Assembly (NCBI RefSeq): GCF_000423645.1
Contig: NZ_AUIJ01000012.1
Location: forward strand, 45,908 to 109,907
Source: Sediminimonas qiaohouensis DSM 21189
GTDB lineage: Bacteria; Pseudomonadota; Alphaproteobacteria; Rhodobacterales; Rhodobacteraceae
DNA length: 64,000 nt
Reading direction: 5' to 3'
A model generated the notes under the pieces. It made no database searches. It was not told the origin of the DNA and saw nothing but the letters and a program-made list of their open reading frames with translations. Numbering within the stretch: the stretch's first letter is position 1; each line of letters starts with the position of its first letter. The position numbers and the translations under genes are program-made. This document shows, one piece after another, positions 35,343 to 44,138 of the stretch.

Positions 35343-37310
35343 ATGACTGAAAATCCCAAAGACAAGCCATGGCTGTTTCGGACCTATGCCGGGCACTCGA
35401 CGGCAAAGGCCTCGAACGCGCTCTACCGCTCCAACCTGGCACGCGGGCAAACTGGGCTATCGGTCGCCTTCGACCTGCCGACACAAACCGGCTACGACAG
35501 CGACCACGTCCTGGCGAAGGGCGAGGTTGGCAAGGTCGGCGTGCCGGTCTGCCATATCGGTGACATGGAGGCCCTGTTCGACCAGATCCCACTGGATCAG
35601 ATGAACACCTCGATGACGATCAACGCCACCGCACCCTGGCTGCTGTCGCTCTACATCGCCGTGGCCGAAAAGCAGGGCGCTGATATCGCCAAGCTGCAAG
35701 GCACCGTTCAGAATGATCTGATCAAGGAATACCTGTCGCGCGGCACCTATATCTGCCCGCCGAAACCGTCGCTCAAGATGATCGCCGACGTGGCGGAATA
35801 CTGCTATGCGAACGTGCCGAAATGGAACCCGATGAACGTGTGTTCCTACCACCTGCAAGAGGCCGGCGCGACGCCCGAGCAGGAGCTATCCTTCGCCCTG
35901 GCCACCGCGACGGCGGTTCTGGACGAGCTAAAGCCGCGCGTGCCCGAGGCGGATTTCCCCGCGATGGTCGGGCGCATCAGCTTTTTCGTGAACGCGGGCA
36001 TCCGCTTCGTCACCGAGATGTGCAAGATGCGCGCCTTCGTCGATCTGTGGGACGAGATCTGCCGCGAGCGGTACGGCGTCGAGAACCCCAAATTCCGCCG
36101 CTTTCGCTACGGGGTGCAGGTCAATTCGCTTGGCCTGACCGAACAGCAGCCGGAAAATAACGTCTACCGTATCCTTCTGGAGATGCTGGCGGTGACATTG
36201 TCGAAAAACGCGCGCGCCCGCGCCGTCCAATTGCCCGCCTGGAACGAGGCGCTTGGCCTTCCCCGCCCATGGGATCAGCAATGGTCGCTGCGCATGCAAC
36301 AGATCATGGCCTACGAGACGGACCTGCTGGAATATGACGACCTGTTTGACGGCAACCCCGCCGTCACCGCCAAGGTCGAGGCCCTCAAGGACGGCGCCCG
36401 CCACGAGCTGGCCACCCTCGACAGCATGGGCGGCGCCGTCAGCGCGATCGAGTACATGAAATCGCGCCTTGTAGACAGCAACGCCGACCGCCTGACCCGG
36501 ATCGAGCGGAACGAGACTATCGTCGTCGGCGTCAACCAATGGATCGAGGCCGAGCCGAGCCCCCTGATGAGCGAGGACGGCGGCATCATGACAGTCGATC
36601 CAAAGGTCGAAGCGGACCAGATCGCCCATCTCAATGACTGGCGCGCGCAGCGCAACGAACAAGCCGTTCAAACCGCGCTGGCGGGCCTGCGCAAGGCCGC
36701 GCGCGAGGGCAACAACATCATGCCCCCCTCGATCGAGGCCGCCAAGGCCGGGGTCACAACCGGCGAATGGGCCGCCGAAATGCGCGCCGTTCACGGCGAA
36801 TATCGCGGCCCCACGGGCGTGTCGCCCAACCCGTCAAACCGGACGGAGGGCCTTGAGGACCTCCGCGATGCCGTCGACGCGGTCAGCAACCGCCTTGGCC
36901 GGCGCTTGAAGTTCCTGGTCGGCAAACCGGGGTTGGATGGGCATTCGAACGGGGCCGAACAAATCGCCAGCCGCGCCCGCGATTGCGGCATGGATATCGC
37001 GTATGAGGGCATCCGCCTGACCCCCGAAGAGATCGTCAACGCCGCACAAAACGACGGCGCGCACGTCATCGGCCTGTCGATCCTGTCGGGCAGCCACATG
37101 CCCCTCATGGAGGAACTGATGAGCCGCCTCGCGGCGGCGGGCCTAAGCGATATACCCGTGATCGTCGGCGGCATCATCCCCGAAGAAGACGCCACCCGGC
37201 TACGCGACATCGGCATCGCGCGCGTCTACACGCCCAAGGATTTCGAGCTGAACACCATCATGATGGACATCGTGACGCTGGCCGATCCATCCGCGATCGC
37301 CGCTCAGTAA
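35343..37310 (+). CDS. ecm: ethylmalonyl-CoA mutase (MeaA-type, B12-dependent)
   Basis: A 655-residue single-chain mutase that rearranges (2R)-ethylmalonyl-CoA to methylsuccinyl-CoA with adenosylcobalamin. The N-terminal barrel includes AFDLPTQTGYDSDH and SMTINATAPWLL. The C-terminal cobalamin domain has the DxHxxG motif in KPGLDGHSNGAEQ near 530. Length and a missing second subunit separate Ecm from most methylmalonyl-CoA mutases. Its position beside ccr, as in Rhodobacter, supports the call. GGAGG before ATG 35343 supports the start. Confidence 0.93.
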   Translation: MTENPKDKPWLFRTYAGHSTAKASNALYRSNLARGQTGLSVAFDLPTQTGYDSDHVLAKGEVGKVGVPVCHIGDMEALFDQIPLDQMNTSMTINATAPWLLSLYIAVAEKQGADIAKLQGTVQNDLIKEYLSRGTYICPPKPSLKMIADVAEYCYANVPKWNPMNVCSYHLQEAGATPEQELSFALATATAVLDELKPRVPEADFPAMVGRISFFVNAGIRFVTEMCKMRAFVDLWDEICRERYGVENPKFRRFRYGVQVNSLGLTEQQPENNVYRILLEMLAVTLSKNARARAVQLPAWNEALGLPRPWDQQWSLRMQQIMAYETDLLEYDDLFDGNPAVTAKVEALKDGARHELATLDSMGGAVSAIEYMKSRLVDSNADRLTRIERNETIVVGVNQWIEAEPSPLMSEDGGIMTVDPKVEADQIAHLNDWRAQRNEQAVQTALAGLRKAAREGNNIMPPSIEAAKAGVTTGEWAAEMRAVHGEYRGPTGVSPNPSNRTEGLEDLRDAVDAVSNRLGRRLKFLVGKPGLDGHSNGAEQIASRARDCGMDIAYEGIRLTPEEIVNAAQNDGAHVIGLSILSGSHMPLMEELMSRLAAAGLSDIPVIVGGIIPEEDATRLRDIGIARVYTPKDFELNTIMMDIVTLADPSAIAAQ

Positions 37311-37317
37311 CGCAGCC

Positions 37318-37345
37318 GCAGGCGGCGGCAATCATCCCCGCCTGC
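37318..37345 (+). terminator. hairpin after ecm
   Basis: GCAGGCGG (37318-37325) pairs with CCGCCTGC (37338-37345) just 8 bases after the ecm stop. There is no U tract, so it may stop transcription weakly or protect the 3' end. It lies between convergent genes. Confidence 0.4.
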
Positions 37346-37374
37346 GACCCAACCTGTCTTGCAAAGACGCGGGC

Positions 37375-37761
37375 TTATTCCTTCAGCGTCTTGATCTCGT
37401 CCATGATCTTCTGGTTCAGGGCCTGATCGGCTTGTGCCAGCTCAACGATCGAGGTGTACTCGTCCACGGTCATGCCTTCCGTGGTATCAACCGCGTCGAC
37501 AATCGCGGCGTTTGCCTCGTTCACCAACTCCTGTTTGGCTTCTTCGTCCTGCTCGGCCTCGATCTTGGGCGCGAAATCCTTGCGCACGGCGTCCACCGCC
37601 ACAAGCGCCTCGACAAACGCGCTTACCTTCGCATCCGTCACGTCGCTGGCTTCCATCTTCTTGGCGGCCTGATCTTCGTCCTGGGCCATGACGGCAACCG
37701 GCCCGGCAAAGGCAAGCGCGACGGCTGTCGTGGTGGCGGCAAGTGTTGTCTTGAAAGTCAA
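37375..37761 (-). CDS. exported DUF4168-type protein
   Basis: A 128-residue protein with a signal peptide (about residues 1-27, ending VAVMAQ), then a charged helical domain of the DUF4168 type with repeating Asp, Glu and Lys. Function unknown; such proteins are usually periplasmic. The start is probably TTG at 37761, since GGGAG precedes it by 8 bases. The ATG-initiated longer frame would place the signal peptide inside the chain. It is convergent with ecm. Confidence 0.75.
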   Translation of the reverse strand: MTFKTTLAATTTAVALAFAGPVAVMAQDEDQAAKKMEASDVTDAKVSAFVEALVAVDAVRKDFAPKIEAEQDEEAKQELVNEANAAIVDAVDTTEGMTVDEYTSIVELAQADQALNQKIMDEIKTLKE

Positions 37762-37966
37762 TCTTATCTCCCGTTTAAAGTTGCGCCGCGCGCACTGGCG
37801 CGTCGGGCTTGCAACAACGTGGCCCTGCACAGTCCGGCACGCAACCAACCCGGCGAAAAAATGCCGCCCCAATCCGGGTCCCGCCCGCCCCCACGGCGGC
37901 AAACCGCTGGCCACGCGCGGCGAAACACGGCACTCTGCACCAGCCAGAATTGCAAAAGGGCCGGAT

Positions 37967-38410
37967 ATGTCACTTGAGATTCACCCCATCACGCCACCCG
38001 ACCGCGAAGAGTGGCAAAACCTGTGGTCCGCCTACCTGGAATTCTATGAAACAACGCTGCCGGATGCGGTCTACGACACCACGTTTCAGCGGCTTTGCTC
38101 ATCCGATTTCCCAAGGCAAAACGGATACCTGGCCAAGCATGATGGAAAGGCGGTCGGCCTGGTCCACTACATCTTCCACCCCCACAACTGGAAAATCGAG
38201 GATGTCTGCTACCTCCAAGACCTGTTCGCGGCGCCGGATGTGCGGGGCGTTGGCATCGGCCGCGCCCTGATCGAGGCGGTCTATGCCGCCGCGGACGCCA
38301 ACGGCACCCCATCGGTCTATTGGATGACGCAGGATTTCAACAAGCAGGCCCGCACGCTCTATGATCGGATCGGCGTTCTGACGCCCTTCATCAAATACGC
38401 ACGAAGCTAG
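37967..38410 (+). CDS. GNAT family N-acetyltransferase
   Basis: A 147-residue acetyltransferase-like protein. The acetyl-CoA motif reads PDVRGVGIGRALIEAVY (about 86-102), with the preceding strand in YLQDLFA. The C-terminal TLYDRIG matches the family. Substrate unknown; the N-terminus (LWSAYLEFYE) resembles spermidine/diamine and small-molecule GNATs. It precedes deoD by 9 bases, so the two are probably co-transcribed, though no pathway link is evident. The start at ATG 37967 was chosen over a much longer frame that runs through the divergent gene. Confidence 0.85.
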   Translation: MSLEIHPITPPDREEWQNLWSAYLEFYETTLPDAVYDTTFQRLCSSDFPRQNGYLAKHDGKAVGLVHYIFHPHNWKIEDVCYLQDLFAAPDVRGVGIGRALIEAVYAAADANGTPSVYWMTQDFNKQARTLYDRIGVLTPFIKYARS

Positions 38411-38419
38411 GGGCGCCGC

Positions 38420-39124
38420 ATGTCGATCCACATCGGGGCCAAGCCGGGCCAAATCGCCGAAACGGTATTGCTTCCGGGCGATCCCTACAGGGCCGCCTGG
38501 GCCGCGAACACGTTTCTGAGCGGGGCGGAGCTGGTGAACGACACCCGGGGCATGCTGGGCTATACCGGCACCTGGAACGGCCACCGCGTGACGATCCACG
38601 GCAGCGGAATGGGCATGCCCAGCCTGTCGATCTACGCCAACGAGTTGATCCGCGATCATGGCGCCAAGACCCTGATCCGTGTGGGCACCTGCGGCGCGGT
38701 GCAGCCCCATCTCGGGCTGGGCGAGATCATCCTTGCGATGACGGCCAGCTCAAGATCCTCGCCCTCCGACGGCATTTTCGGGCAACTGCGCTTTGCCCCC
38801 TGCGCCGATTGGGGCCTTTTGCAAAGCGCCGCGCGCGCGTGTGACGTCAAGGGGGTGTCGCCCCATATCGGCGGGATATTCTCATCCGACGCATTCTATG
38901 ACGAGCGCCCGGACATGATCGAAACGCTTGCCCGCCACGGCGTGCTGGCCGTCGAGATGGAAGCGGCAGAGCTATACCAGGTCGCCGCCCGCCACGGCGC
39001 CCGGGCGCTTGCCGTTCTGACGGTCAGCGACAACCGCAACGCCGGGCTGGAAATGCCACCCAAGCAGCGCGAGCAGTCCCTTGGCGACATGCTCGAGATC
39101 GCCCTGCACAGCAGCCTCGCATGA
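38420..39124 (+). CDS. deoD: purine-nucleoside phosphorylase (DeoD type)
   Basis: A 234-residue hexameric-type phosphorylase that splits purine nucleosides with phosphate into base and ribose-1-phosphate. The N-terminal [33 protein letters not shown], and the nucleoside-binding [13 protein letters not shown] (near 180) define DeoD. DNRN near 206 carries the catalytic aspartate region. It acts in purine salvage in the cytoplasm. It follows a GNAT gene by 9 bases. Confidence 0.93.
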   Translation: MSIHIGAKPGQIAETVLLPGDPYRAAWAANTFLSGAELVNDTRGMLGYTGTWNGHRVTIHGSGMGMPSLSIYANELIRDHGAKTLIRVGTCGAVQPHLGLGEIILAMTASSRSSPSDGIFGQLRFAPCADWGLLQSAARACDVKGVSPHIGGIFSSDAFYDERPDMIETLARHGVLAVEMEAAELYQVAARHGARALAVLTVSDNRNAGLEMPPKQREQSLGDMLEIALHSSLA

Positions 39125-39146
39125 CCACGCTAGCGCGGTGGCGGCC

Positions 39147-39998
39147 TCACCCGCGTCCGTGGCTTTGGTCATAGCCGTTGGGCGACGGCGGCTGCCAATC
39201 CCCCAACGCGCCCTCATCCGCCTCGAACACCTCGACCAGCAGCGGATAGCACGCCGCGCTGTCGCTTGAATGCTCGGTCGAGCAGTCCCCGCCGGGGCAC
39301 GCGCTCAGCGCGCCAAGCAGATCGATCTCGGCAAAGAACTCAAGGTAATCGCCGGGCCGCACGGGGCTGGCCTTCATGAAATACTGCCCCGTGTCACGGG
39401 TAAACCCGGTGCACATGAAGACATTGAGCACGTCGTGCACATGCCTCTCCGCCTCGGCAAGCGGCATCCCGGTCTCATCCGCCAATGCCCGCGTCAGGTT
39501 GGAATGGCAGCAATGATGGTACTGCCCGCCCGACAGCAGGTTGTTCGTGTACGGATCGCAACGCGTGCCGATCACGTCATGAACCGACCCGCCGAATGCG
39601 TCGATCCCGTACCAATCAAGCGTATCGTCGATGATCGTGGCCATCGGGCGCATCCCGGGAAAGCTGGACCACATCCGCTCGCCCACCGTCAGGTGCGTGC
39701 CATGGAGCGCGCGGCTCTTGCCGGAATAGAACCGCTCGCCCAGGTCCGCGGCGTTCCACAGGTTCAGATCGCCCACCTGCGGCCCCTCAACGCTCGTGAT
39801 GCGGAAAAACCCGCCCGCTGGCACACGAAAACAGGCCGCGCCGCGCGGAGGGGCGATGACCTCATCCACCTTGCGCGCAGTGTCGCGCGCCCGGCGATAA
39901 AGCGCCAGGTCGGGCGCGGGCAAGGTATCGTTCGGATAGCAGATAACCGGACGAACGGCGCGCCGCGCATCGGCGTCGGCAGGGGGCTTTGGCGGCAT
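39147..39998 (-). CDS. DUF1989 (urea-carboxylase-associated family) protein
   Basis: A 283-residue protein. The family core is visible in the IAPPRGAACFRVPAGGFFRI stretch, then GDLNLWNA and the conserved LHGTHLTVGERMWSSFPGMRPM. Conserved cysteines and histidines (CCHSN, VHDVLNVFMCTGF) suggest a metal or redox centre. Members often lie with urea amidolyase or guanidine-metabolism genes, but none is beside it here. The catalytic role is unknown. ATG 39998 was preferred to 40085, whose extension is low complexity. It is convergent with deoD. Confidence 0.8.
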   Translation of the reverse strand: MPPKPPADADARRAVRPVICYPNDTLPAPDLALYRRARDTARKVDEVIAPPRGAACFRVPAGGFFRITSVEGPQVGDLNLWNAADLGERFYSGKSRALHGTHLTVGERMWSSFPGMRPMATIIDDTLDWYGIDAFGGSVHDVIGTRCDPYTNNLLSGGQYHHCCHSNLTRALADETGMPLAEAERHVHDVLNVFMCTGFTRDTGQYFMKASPVRPGDYLEFFAEIDLLGALSACPGGDCSTEHSSDSAACYPLLVEVFEADEGALGDWQPPSPNGYDQSHGRG

Positions 39999-40106
39999 GG
40001 TGAGGCTCCTTGACGGTTTCGCGCCAAGGTGCGCGGCCCGCCGGGCAGAGGCAAGCCCTTGCGTGGCGGATTTTCCCCAGGTCATGGCAACATCCAGCGC
40101 GCAATA

Positions 40107-40204
40107 GCGCCCGCAGGGCGCCGCGGCCCGCCGATGCGCGGCTTGATCAACGGCGGCAACAGGCCATCACCGCCACCCCGCGCCACCGCGCATCTTGTGT
40201 GAGC
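40107..40204. repeat. structured intergenic region before etfB
   Basis: The 419-bp gap between the DUF1989 gene and etfB holds a short hairpin GCGCCC-GCA-GGGCGC (40107-40121) and a larger nested one. Its 9-base arms GATGCGCGG (40133-40141) and CCGCGCATC (40196-40204) are exact, with an inner GGCGG/CCGCC (40152-40156, 40170-40174). I see no ORF inside. It could be a small RNA or a transcription stop for read-through. Confidence 0.45.
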
Positions 40205-40297
40205 TGTCCATCATCCGGCTCAAATCAGCCCGCACTGCGGCACAACCCGCGAATGGATTGGCAAAATATCATGACCGCAGGCGATAACGCGACGTTG

Positions 40298-40309
40298 GTT
40301 GGCGCTAAC
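40298..40309. promoter_or_regulatory. LacI-type operator (CceR/PckR-like) before etfB
   Basis: GTTGGCGCTAAC matches the GTTnGCGCnAAC palindrome also present twice before pckA. It lies 109 bp upstream of the etfB ATG. A partial direct repeat, TAACGYGACG, flanks it (near 40285 and 40306). In Rhodobacter and Rhizobium such sites bind LacI-family carbon regulators. Confidence 0.5.
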
Positions 40310-40417
40310 GTGACGATTTTCCCCTGTTTCAGCCCGCCCCAAGCCTATATCAACGCGCCAGAGAGTTCGTGGGGCGCCCCAATTTGGCGCCCGTAAACCA
40401 TAAAGGAGACCACGCTC

Positions 40418-41176
40418 ATGAAGGTGCTTGTGCCTGTCAAACGCGTGATCGACTACAACGTGAAGGTCCGCGTCAAGGCGGACGGGAGCGGTGTCGATCT
40501 CGCCAACGTGAAAATGTCGATGAACCCGTTCGACGAGATCGCCGTCGAAGAGGCGATCCGCCTCAAGGAGGCCGGCAAGGCCGACGAGGTCATCGCCGTC
40601 TCGATCGGGGTCAAGCAGGCGCAGGAAACGCTGCGCACCGCGCTGGCCATGGGGGCGGACCGCGCCATCCTGGTGGTCGCCGCCGACGACGTGCATAGCG
40701 ACATCGAGCCGCTGGCCGTCGCCAAGATCCTCAAGGGCGTGATCGACGAAGAGCAGCCCGGCCTCGTCATCGCCGGCAAGCAGGCCATCGATAACGACAT
40801 GAACGCCACCGGCCAGATGCTGGCGGCGCTGATGGGCTGGTCGCAGGCCACCTATGCCAACAACATCGACATCGACGGCGACCATGCCGTCGTCACGCGC
40901 GAGGTCGATGGCGGTCTGCAAACGATCAAGGTCAAGATGCCCGCGATCGTCACCGCCGACTTGCGCCTGAACGAGCCGCGCTATGCCTCGCTGCCCAACA
41001 TCATGAAGGCCAAGAAAAAGCCGCTGGATGAAAAGACCGCCGATGATTACGGCGTCGATGTCATCCCGCGCCTCGAGGTCGTCAAAACCAGCGAGCCGGA
41101 AGAGCGCGCCGCCGGCATCAAGGTCGGCTCGGTCGATGAACTTGTCGAGAAACTCAAAGAAGCGGGGGCTGTATAA
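40418..41176 (+). CDS. etfB: electron transfer flavoprotein, beta subunit
   Basis: A 252-residue ETF beta chain. The N-terminal [20 protein letters not shown] and the AMP-binding [17 protein letters not shown] segment (about 127-143) identify it. [24 protein letters not shown] contains the acyl-CoA-dehydrogenase recognition loop. With EtfA it carries electrons from acyl-CoA dehydrogenases, including methylsuccinyl-CoA dehydrogenase (mcd), to ETF-ubiquinone oxidoreductase. It overlaps etfA by one base (TAATG). AAAGGAGA precedes the ATG. Confidence 0.95.
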   Translation: MKVLVPVKRVIDYNVKVRVKADGSGVDLANVKMSMNPFDEIAVEEAIRLKEAGKADEVIAVSIGVKQAQETLRTALAMGADRAILVVAADDVHSDIEPLAVAKILKGVIDEEQPGLVIAGKQAIDNDMNATGQMLAALMGWSQATYANNIDIDGDHAVVTREVDGGLQTIKVKMPAIVTADLRLNEPRYASLPNIMKAKKKPLDEKTADDYGVDVIPRLEVVKTSEPEERAAGIKVGSVDELVEKLKEAGAV

Positions 41177-42102
41177 TGGCTGTACTTCTTCTGGCAGAAG
41201 TCAACGATGGCGAACTGGCGCTGGACGCCACCGCCAAGGCTGTCGCCGCTGCGGGCAAACTGGGCGATGTAACGATCCTAGCCGCCGGCGCGACCTGCGC
41301 CGCCGCCGCCGAAGCTGCCGCCAAGATCGACGGCGTGGCCAAGGTGCTGTGTGCCGAGCATGACCTCTACGGTCACCGCCTGGCCGAGCCGGTATCGGAT
41401 CTGATCGTGTCCCTCGCGGCCGACTATGACCACATCATCGCGCCCGCCACCACCGACGCCAAGAACATCCTGCCGCGCGTCGCCGCGCTGCTGGACGTGA
41501 TGGTGCTCACGGACGTGTCCGGCATCGTCGATGCCGACACATTCGAGCGTCCGATCTACGCCGGCAATGCCGTGCAGACGGTCAAGTCGTCCGACGCGAA
41601 AAAGGTGATCTCGATCCGCACATCGACGTTCGACGCCGCCGGCGAGCAATCCGCCGCATCGGTCGAAAACATCGATGCCGCCGCCGACCCGTCGCTGTCG
41701 GAATGGGTCGAGGACAAGGTCGCCGAATCCGATCGCCCCGAACTGACCTCAGCCGGCGTGGTCGTGTCGGGCGGTCGCGGTGTCGGCTCGGAAGAGGACT
41801 TTGCCCTGATCGAGAAACTGGCGGACAAGCTGGGCGCCGCTGTCGGTGCCTCGCGCGCGGCGGTCGATTCGGGTTTCGCCCCGAACGATTGGCAGGTCGG
41901 CCAGACCGGCAAGGTGGTCGCGCCCGACCTTTATGTCGCCATCGGCATCTCCGGCGCGATTCAGCACCTGGCGGGCATGAAGGACTCCAAGATCATCGTC
42001 GCCATCAACAAGGACGAAGAGGCGCCGATCTTCCAGGTGGCCGATTACGGCCTGGTCGCCGACCTGTTCGATGCTGTGCCCGAACTGGTTGAAAAACTGT
42101 AA
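41176..42102 (+). CDS. etfA: electron transfer flavoprotein, alpha subunit
   Basis: A 308-residue ETF alpha chain. The C-terminal FAD domain (about 185-305) carries [12 protein letters not shown], the [11 protein letters not shown] block, and [30 protein letters not shown] in consecutive short motifs. It forms the soluble heterodimer with EtfB. Start and etfB stop overlap, so the subunits are made in step. Stacked hairpins follow the stop. hbdA lies 1.1 kb downstream in the same direction, with a gene on the other strand between. Confidence 0.95.
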   Translation: MAVLLLAEVNDGELALDATAKAVAAAGKLGDVTILAAGATCAAAAEAAAKIDGVAKVLCAEHDLYGHRLAEPVSDLIVSLAADYDHIIAPATTDAKNILPRVAALLDVMVLTDVSGIVDADTFERPIYAGNAVQTVKSSDAKKVISIRTSTFDAAGEQSAASVENIDAAADPSLSEWVEDKVAESDRPELTSAGVVVSGGRGVGSEEDFALIEKLADKLGAAVGASRAAVDSGFAPNDWQVGQTGKVVAPDLYVAIGISGAIQHLAGMKDSKIIVAINKDEEAPIFQVADYGLVADLFDAVPELVEKL

Positions 42103-42118
42103 AGGGCGCCCTGTAAAT

Positions 42119-42216
42119 CGCGCGCTTTTGCGCGCGGCGTACGCAACGGACGCTTCAGGCGTCAAAACGTACGCTACGTCACGTTACGGTGATTCGGGCC
42201 CGCCACTGGCGGGCCC
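42119..42216. terminator. three stacked hairpins between convergent etfA and the DUF6473 gene
   Basis: CGCGCGC-TTTT-GCGCGCG (42119-42136) is followed by a nested stem. Its outer arms are GCGTACG (42137-42143) and CGTACGC (42168-42174), and its inner arms are GACGC and GCGTC (42149-42163). The last stem, GGGCCCGCC-ACT-GGCGGGCCC (42196-42216), is followed by TTGT. Together they probably form a two-way terminator. Confidence 0.7.
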
Positions 42217-42239
42217 TTGTCGTATCTGGGCCACCATCC

Positions 42240-43088
42240 TCAATGGCGCCGCGCCACCATGTCCATCACCGGCGACACCAGCGCCTCCGCCACCTCGCGA
42301 TGCGCCAGCGCGCCCGGCATCGCGGCCGCGGCAGAGGCCTCCGAAGCACTGAAAACCATGCCTTCCGTGCCCTGCGCCCGTGCATCATCGCTCACCACCA
42401 CCTCACAGATGCGCGCCACGTAGGGGCGCAGCATGGCAATCATCTGCGCGGTGACAAAGACCGGATCACTGGCCAATTCACCCTTGCACCCACCTTCAAG
42501 GCTCTGCGAAATTCGCCGCTCCGAAATCCATAACAGTATGGTTTTGCTGCCAATTTCATGTAACACACCGCGCATTTTCTGAACCCAGCTATTCTGCGCG
42601 GCCGCTCGCACCTGCGCATAGCGCTCCGGCGACACCTGCCAAAGCCGGCCCAACATGTGCCGGGTGAAATGGAACTCCATGAAATCCACTTCGGGATATA
42701 GCCGTTGCAGCGCCGCGCTTGCCGCCACAAAGCGGTCATTGCGCCGCGGATGAACGCTGTAGAATGGGTTAGTAACGTTGTGCGCGCCGGTAATTTGCAC
42801 CACGTTTACAATGGCTTGACTAGCTGCATACAGGATATCAGGATCAACGGCAAAGGCATCCACCCCCGCATTGGGCCAGCCGAAATTGACGCAACGCAGC
42901 CCGCTGCGCCGCTCTACGATTGCCGGAAAAGGGTCGGCAATGAACCTGCCATAGGTTTCCGTCCCCCCCAGGAACAACGCGTATTGCCCCTCCAGCCGCC
43001 GCCGCGGCCCCCGAAACACCAGCTTCGAATCGGCATATCTCCACGGCATGTAATCCAGCGCCCCTACGGGCACGTCCGCATAGGTCAT
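42240..43088 (-). CDS. DUF6473-family protein
   Basis: A 282-residue protein with the family opening GALDYMPWRYADSKLVFRGPRR and the FLGGTETYGRFI block near residue 40. NVVQITGAHNVTNPFYSVHPRRNDRF (in parts) is also conserved in roseobacter relatives I recall. GGTETYG and the later NxxNPF segment are reminiscent of SGNH/GDSL hydrolase blocks, but the catalytic triad is not established. No membrane segment or signal peptide is visible. It is inserted on the opposite strand between etfA and hbdA. The start at 43088 was preferred to 43139. Function unknown. Confidence 0.7.
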   Translation of the reverse strand: MTYADVPVGALDYMPWRYADSKLVFRGPRRRLEGQYALFLGGTETYGRFIADPFPAIVERRSGLRCVNFGWPNAGVDAFAVDPDILYAASQAIVNVVQITGAHNVTNPFYSVHPRRNDRFVAASAALQRLYPEVDFMEFHFTRHMLGRLWQVSPERYAQVRAAAQNSWVQKMRGVLHEIGSKTILLWISERRISQSLEGGCKGELASDPVFVTAQMIAMLRPYVARICEVVVSDDARAQGTEGMVFSASEASAAAAMPGALAHREVAEALVSPVMDMVARRH

Positions 43089-43183
43089 AATATCCCCACC
43101 ACTAACTTTTCTCACCCAGGAGCAGTATCGCGCAGGCATCTTTCCAAATTGCTAAAGCCCGAATTTTCCCTAATTTTTAGCAG

Positions 43184-43217
43184 TGCCCCGCCCTTGCGGG
43201 TCGGGCCTTGCGGGGCA
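43184..43217 (+). promoter_or_regulatory. inverted repeat in the hbdA leader
   Basis: TGCCCCGC (43184-43191) and GCGGGGCA (43210-43217) pair exactly. A competing shorter stem, CCGC-CCTT-GCGG, can form from the left arm. It ends 36 bp before the hbdA ATG and could act as an attenuator or as the end of the DUF6473 leader on the other strand. Confidence 0.4.
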
Positions 43218-43253
43218 TATGCTACCGCCAGCGAAAGTAAGAGGACGGGCGAG

Positions 43254-44129
43254 ATGGAGATTGAAAAGATCGGCGTGATCGGCGCTGGACAGATGGGTAA
43301 CGGCATCGCCCATGTCATGGCCCTCGCGGGATATGACGTGTTGCTGACCGATGTCAGCCAGGACGCGCTCGACGCGGCCATCGCCCTGATCGATCGCAAC
43401 CTGACCCGCCAGGTCAGCCGCGACAAGATCAGCCAGACAGACAAGGATGCGACGATGGCGCGCATCAAGACGACGCTGACCCTGACCGATCTGGGCGCCA
43501 GCGACCTGATCATCGAGGCTGCGACCGAACGCGAAACCGTCAAGCAAGCCATCTTCGAGGATCTGCAACCGCACCTGCAGCCGCACACGATCCTGACATC
43601 CAACACCTCCTCGATATCGATCACGCGCCTCGCCAGCCGCACCGACCGCCCCGAGAAATTCATGGGGTTTCACTTCATGAACCCGGTTCCTGTGATGCAA
43701 CTGGTGGAACTGATCCGCGGGATCGCGACCGACGAAGAGACCTTCAAAGCCTGCAAAACCGTGGTGGACAACCTGGGCAAAACCGCCGCTTCTGCCGAGG
43801 ATTTTCCCGCATTCATCGTCAACCGCATCCTGATGCCGATGATCAACGAGGCGGTCTATACCCTCTATGAGGGGGTCGGCAACGTGCGCTCCATCGACGA
43901 GTCGATGAAGTTGGGCGCCAATCACCCGATGGGGCCGCTGGAGCTGGCTGATTTTATCGGGCTGGACACCTGCCTTGCCATCATGAACGTGCTGCATGAC
44001 GGGCTGGCGGACACGAAATACCGCCCCTGTCCCCTGCTGACAAAATATGTCGAGGCCGGATGGCTGGGCCGCAAGACCGATCGCGGCTTTTATGACTATC
44101 GCGGCGAGACGCCCATTCCCTCGCGCTAG
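43254..44129 (+). CDS. hbdA: 3-hydroxybutyryl-CoA dehydrogenase
   Basis: A 291-residue enzyme interconverting acetoacetyl-CoA and (S)-3-hydroxybutyryl-CoA with NAD(P). The Rossmann motif is GVIGAGQMGNGIAHVMALAG at residues 7-26. Catalytic residues lie in SNTSSISIT, GFHFMNPVPVMQLVE and FIVNRILMPMINEAVY. It can feed or drain the C4 pool of the ethylmalonyl-CoA route and polyhydroxybutyrate. GACGGGCGAG before ATG 43254 is a weak ribosome-binding site. etfBA and hbd genes are often neighbours in this family. Confidence 0.93.
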   Translation: MEIEKIGVIGAGQMGNGIAHVMALAGYDVLLTDVSQDALDAAIALIDRNLTRQVSRDKISQTDKDATMARIKTTLTLTDLGASDLIIEAATERETVKQAIFEDLQPHLQPHTILTSNTSSISITRLASRTDRPEKFMGFHFMNPVPVMQLVELIRGIATDEETFKACKTVVDNLGKTAASAEDFPAFIVNRILMPMINEAVYTLYEGVGNVRSIDESMKLGANHPMGPLELADFIGLDTCLAIMNVLHDGLADTKYRPCPLLTKYVEAGWLGRKTDRGFYDYRGETPIPSR

Positions 44130-44138
44130 GACTGCTGC

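Noticed and set aside
37688..37966. Extended frame joining the DUF4168 region to the GNAT gene
   Set aside because: It crosses the divergent promoter region and overlaps the signal peptide of the opposite gene. The GNAT domain starts cleanly at 37967.
39998..40085. Longer start at 40085 for the DUF1989 gene
   Set aside because: The extension is basic, low complexity, and absent from the recognisable family core.
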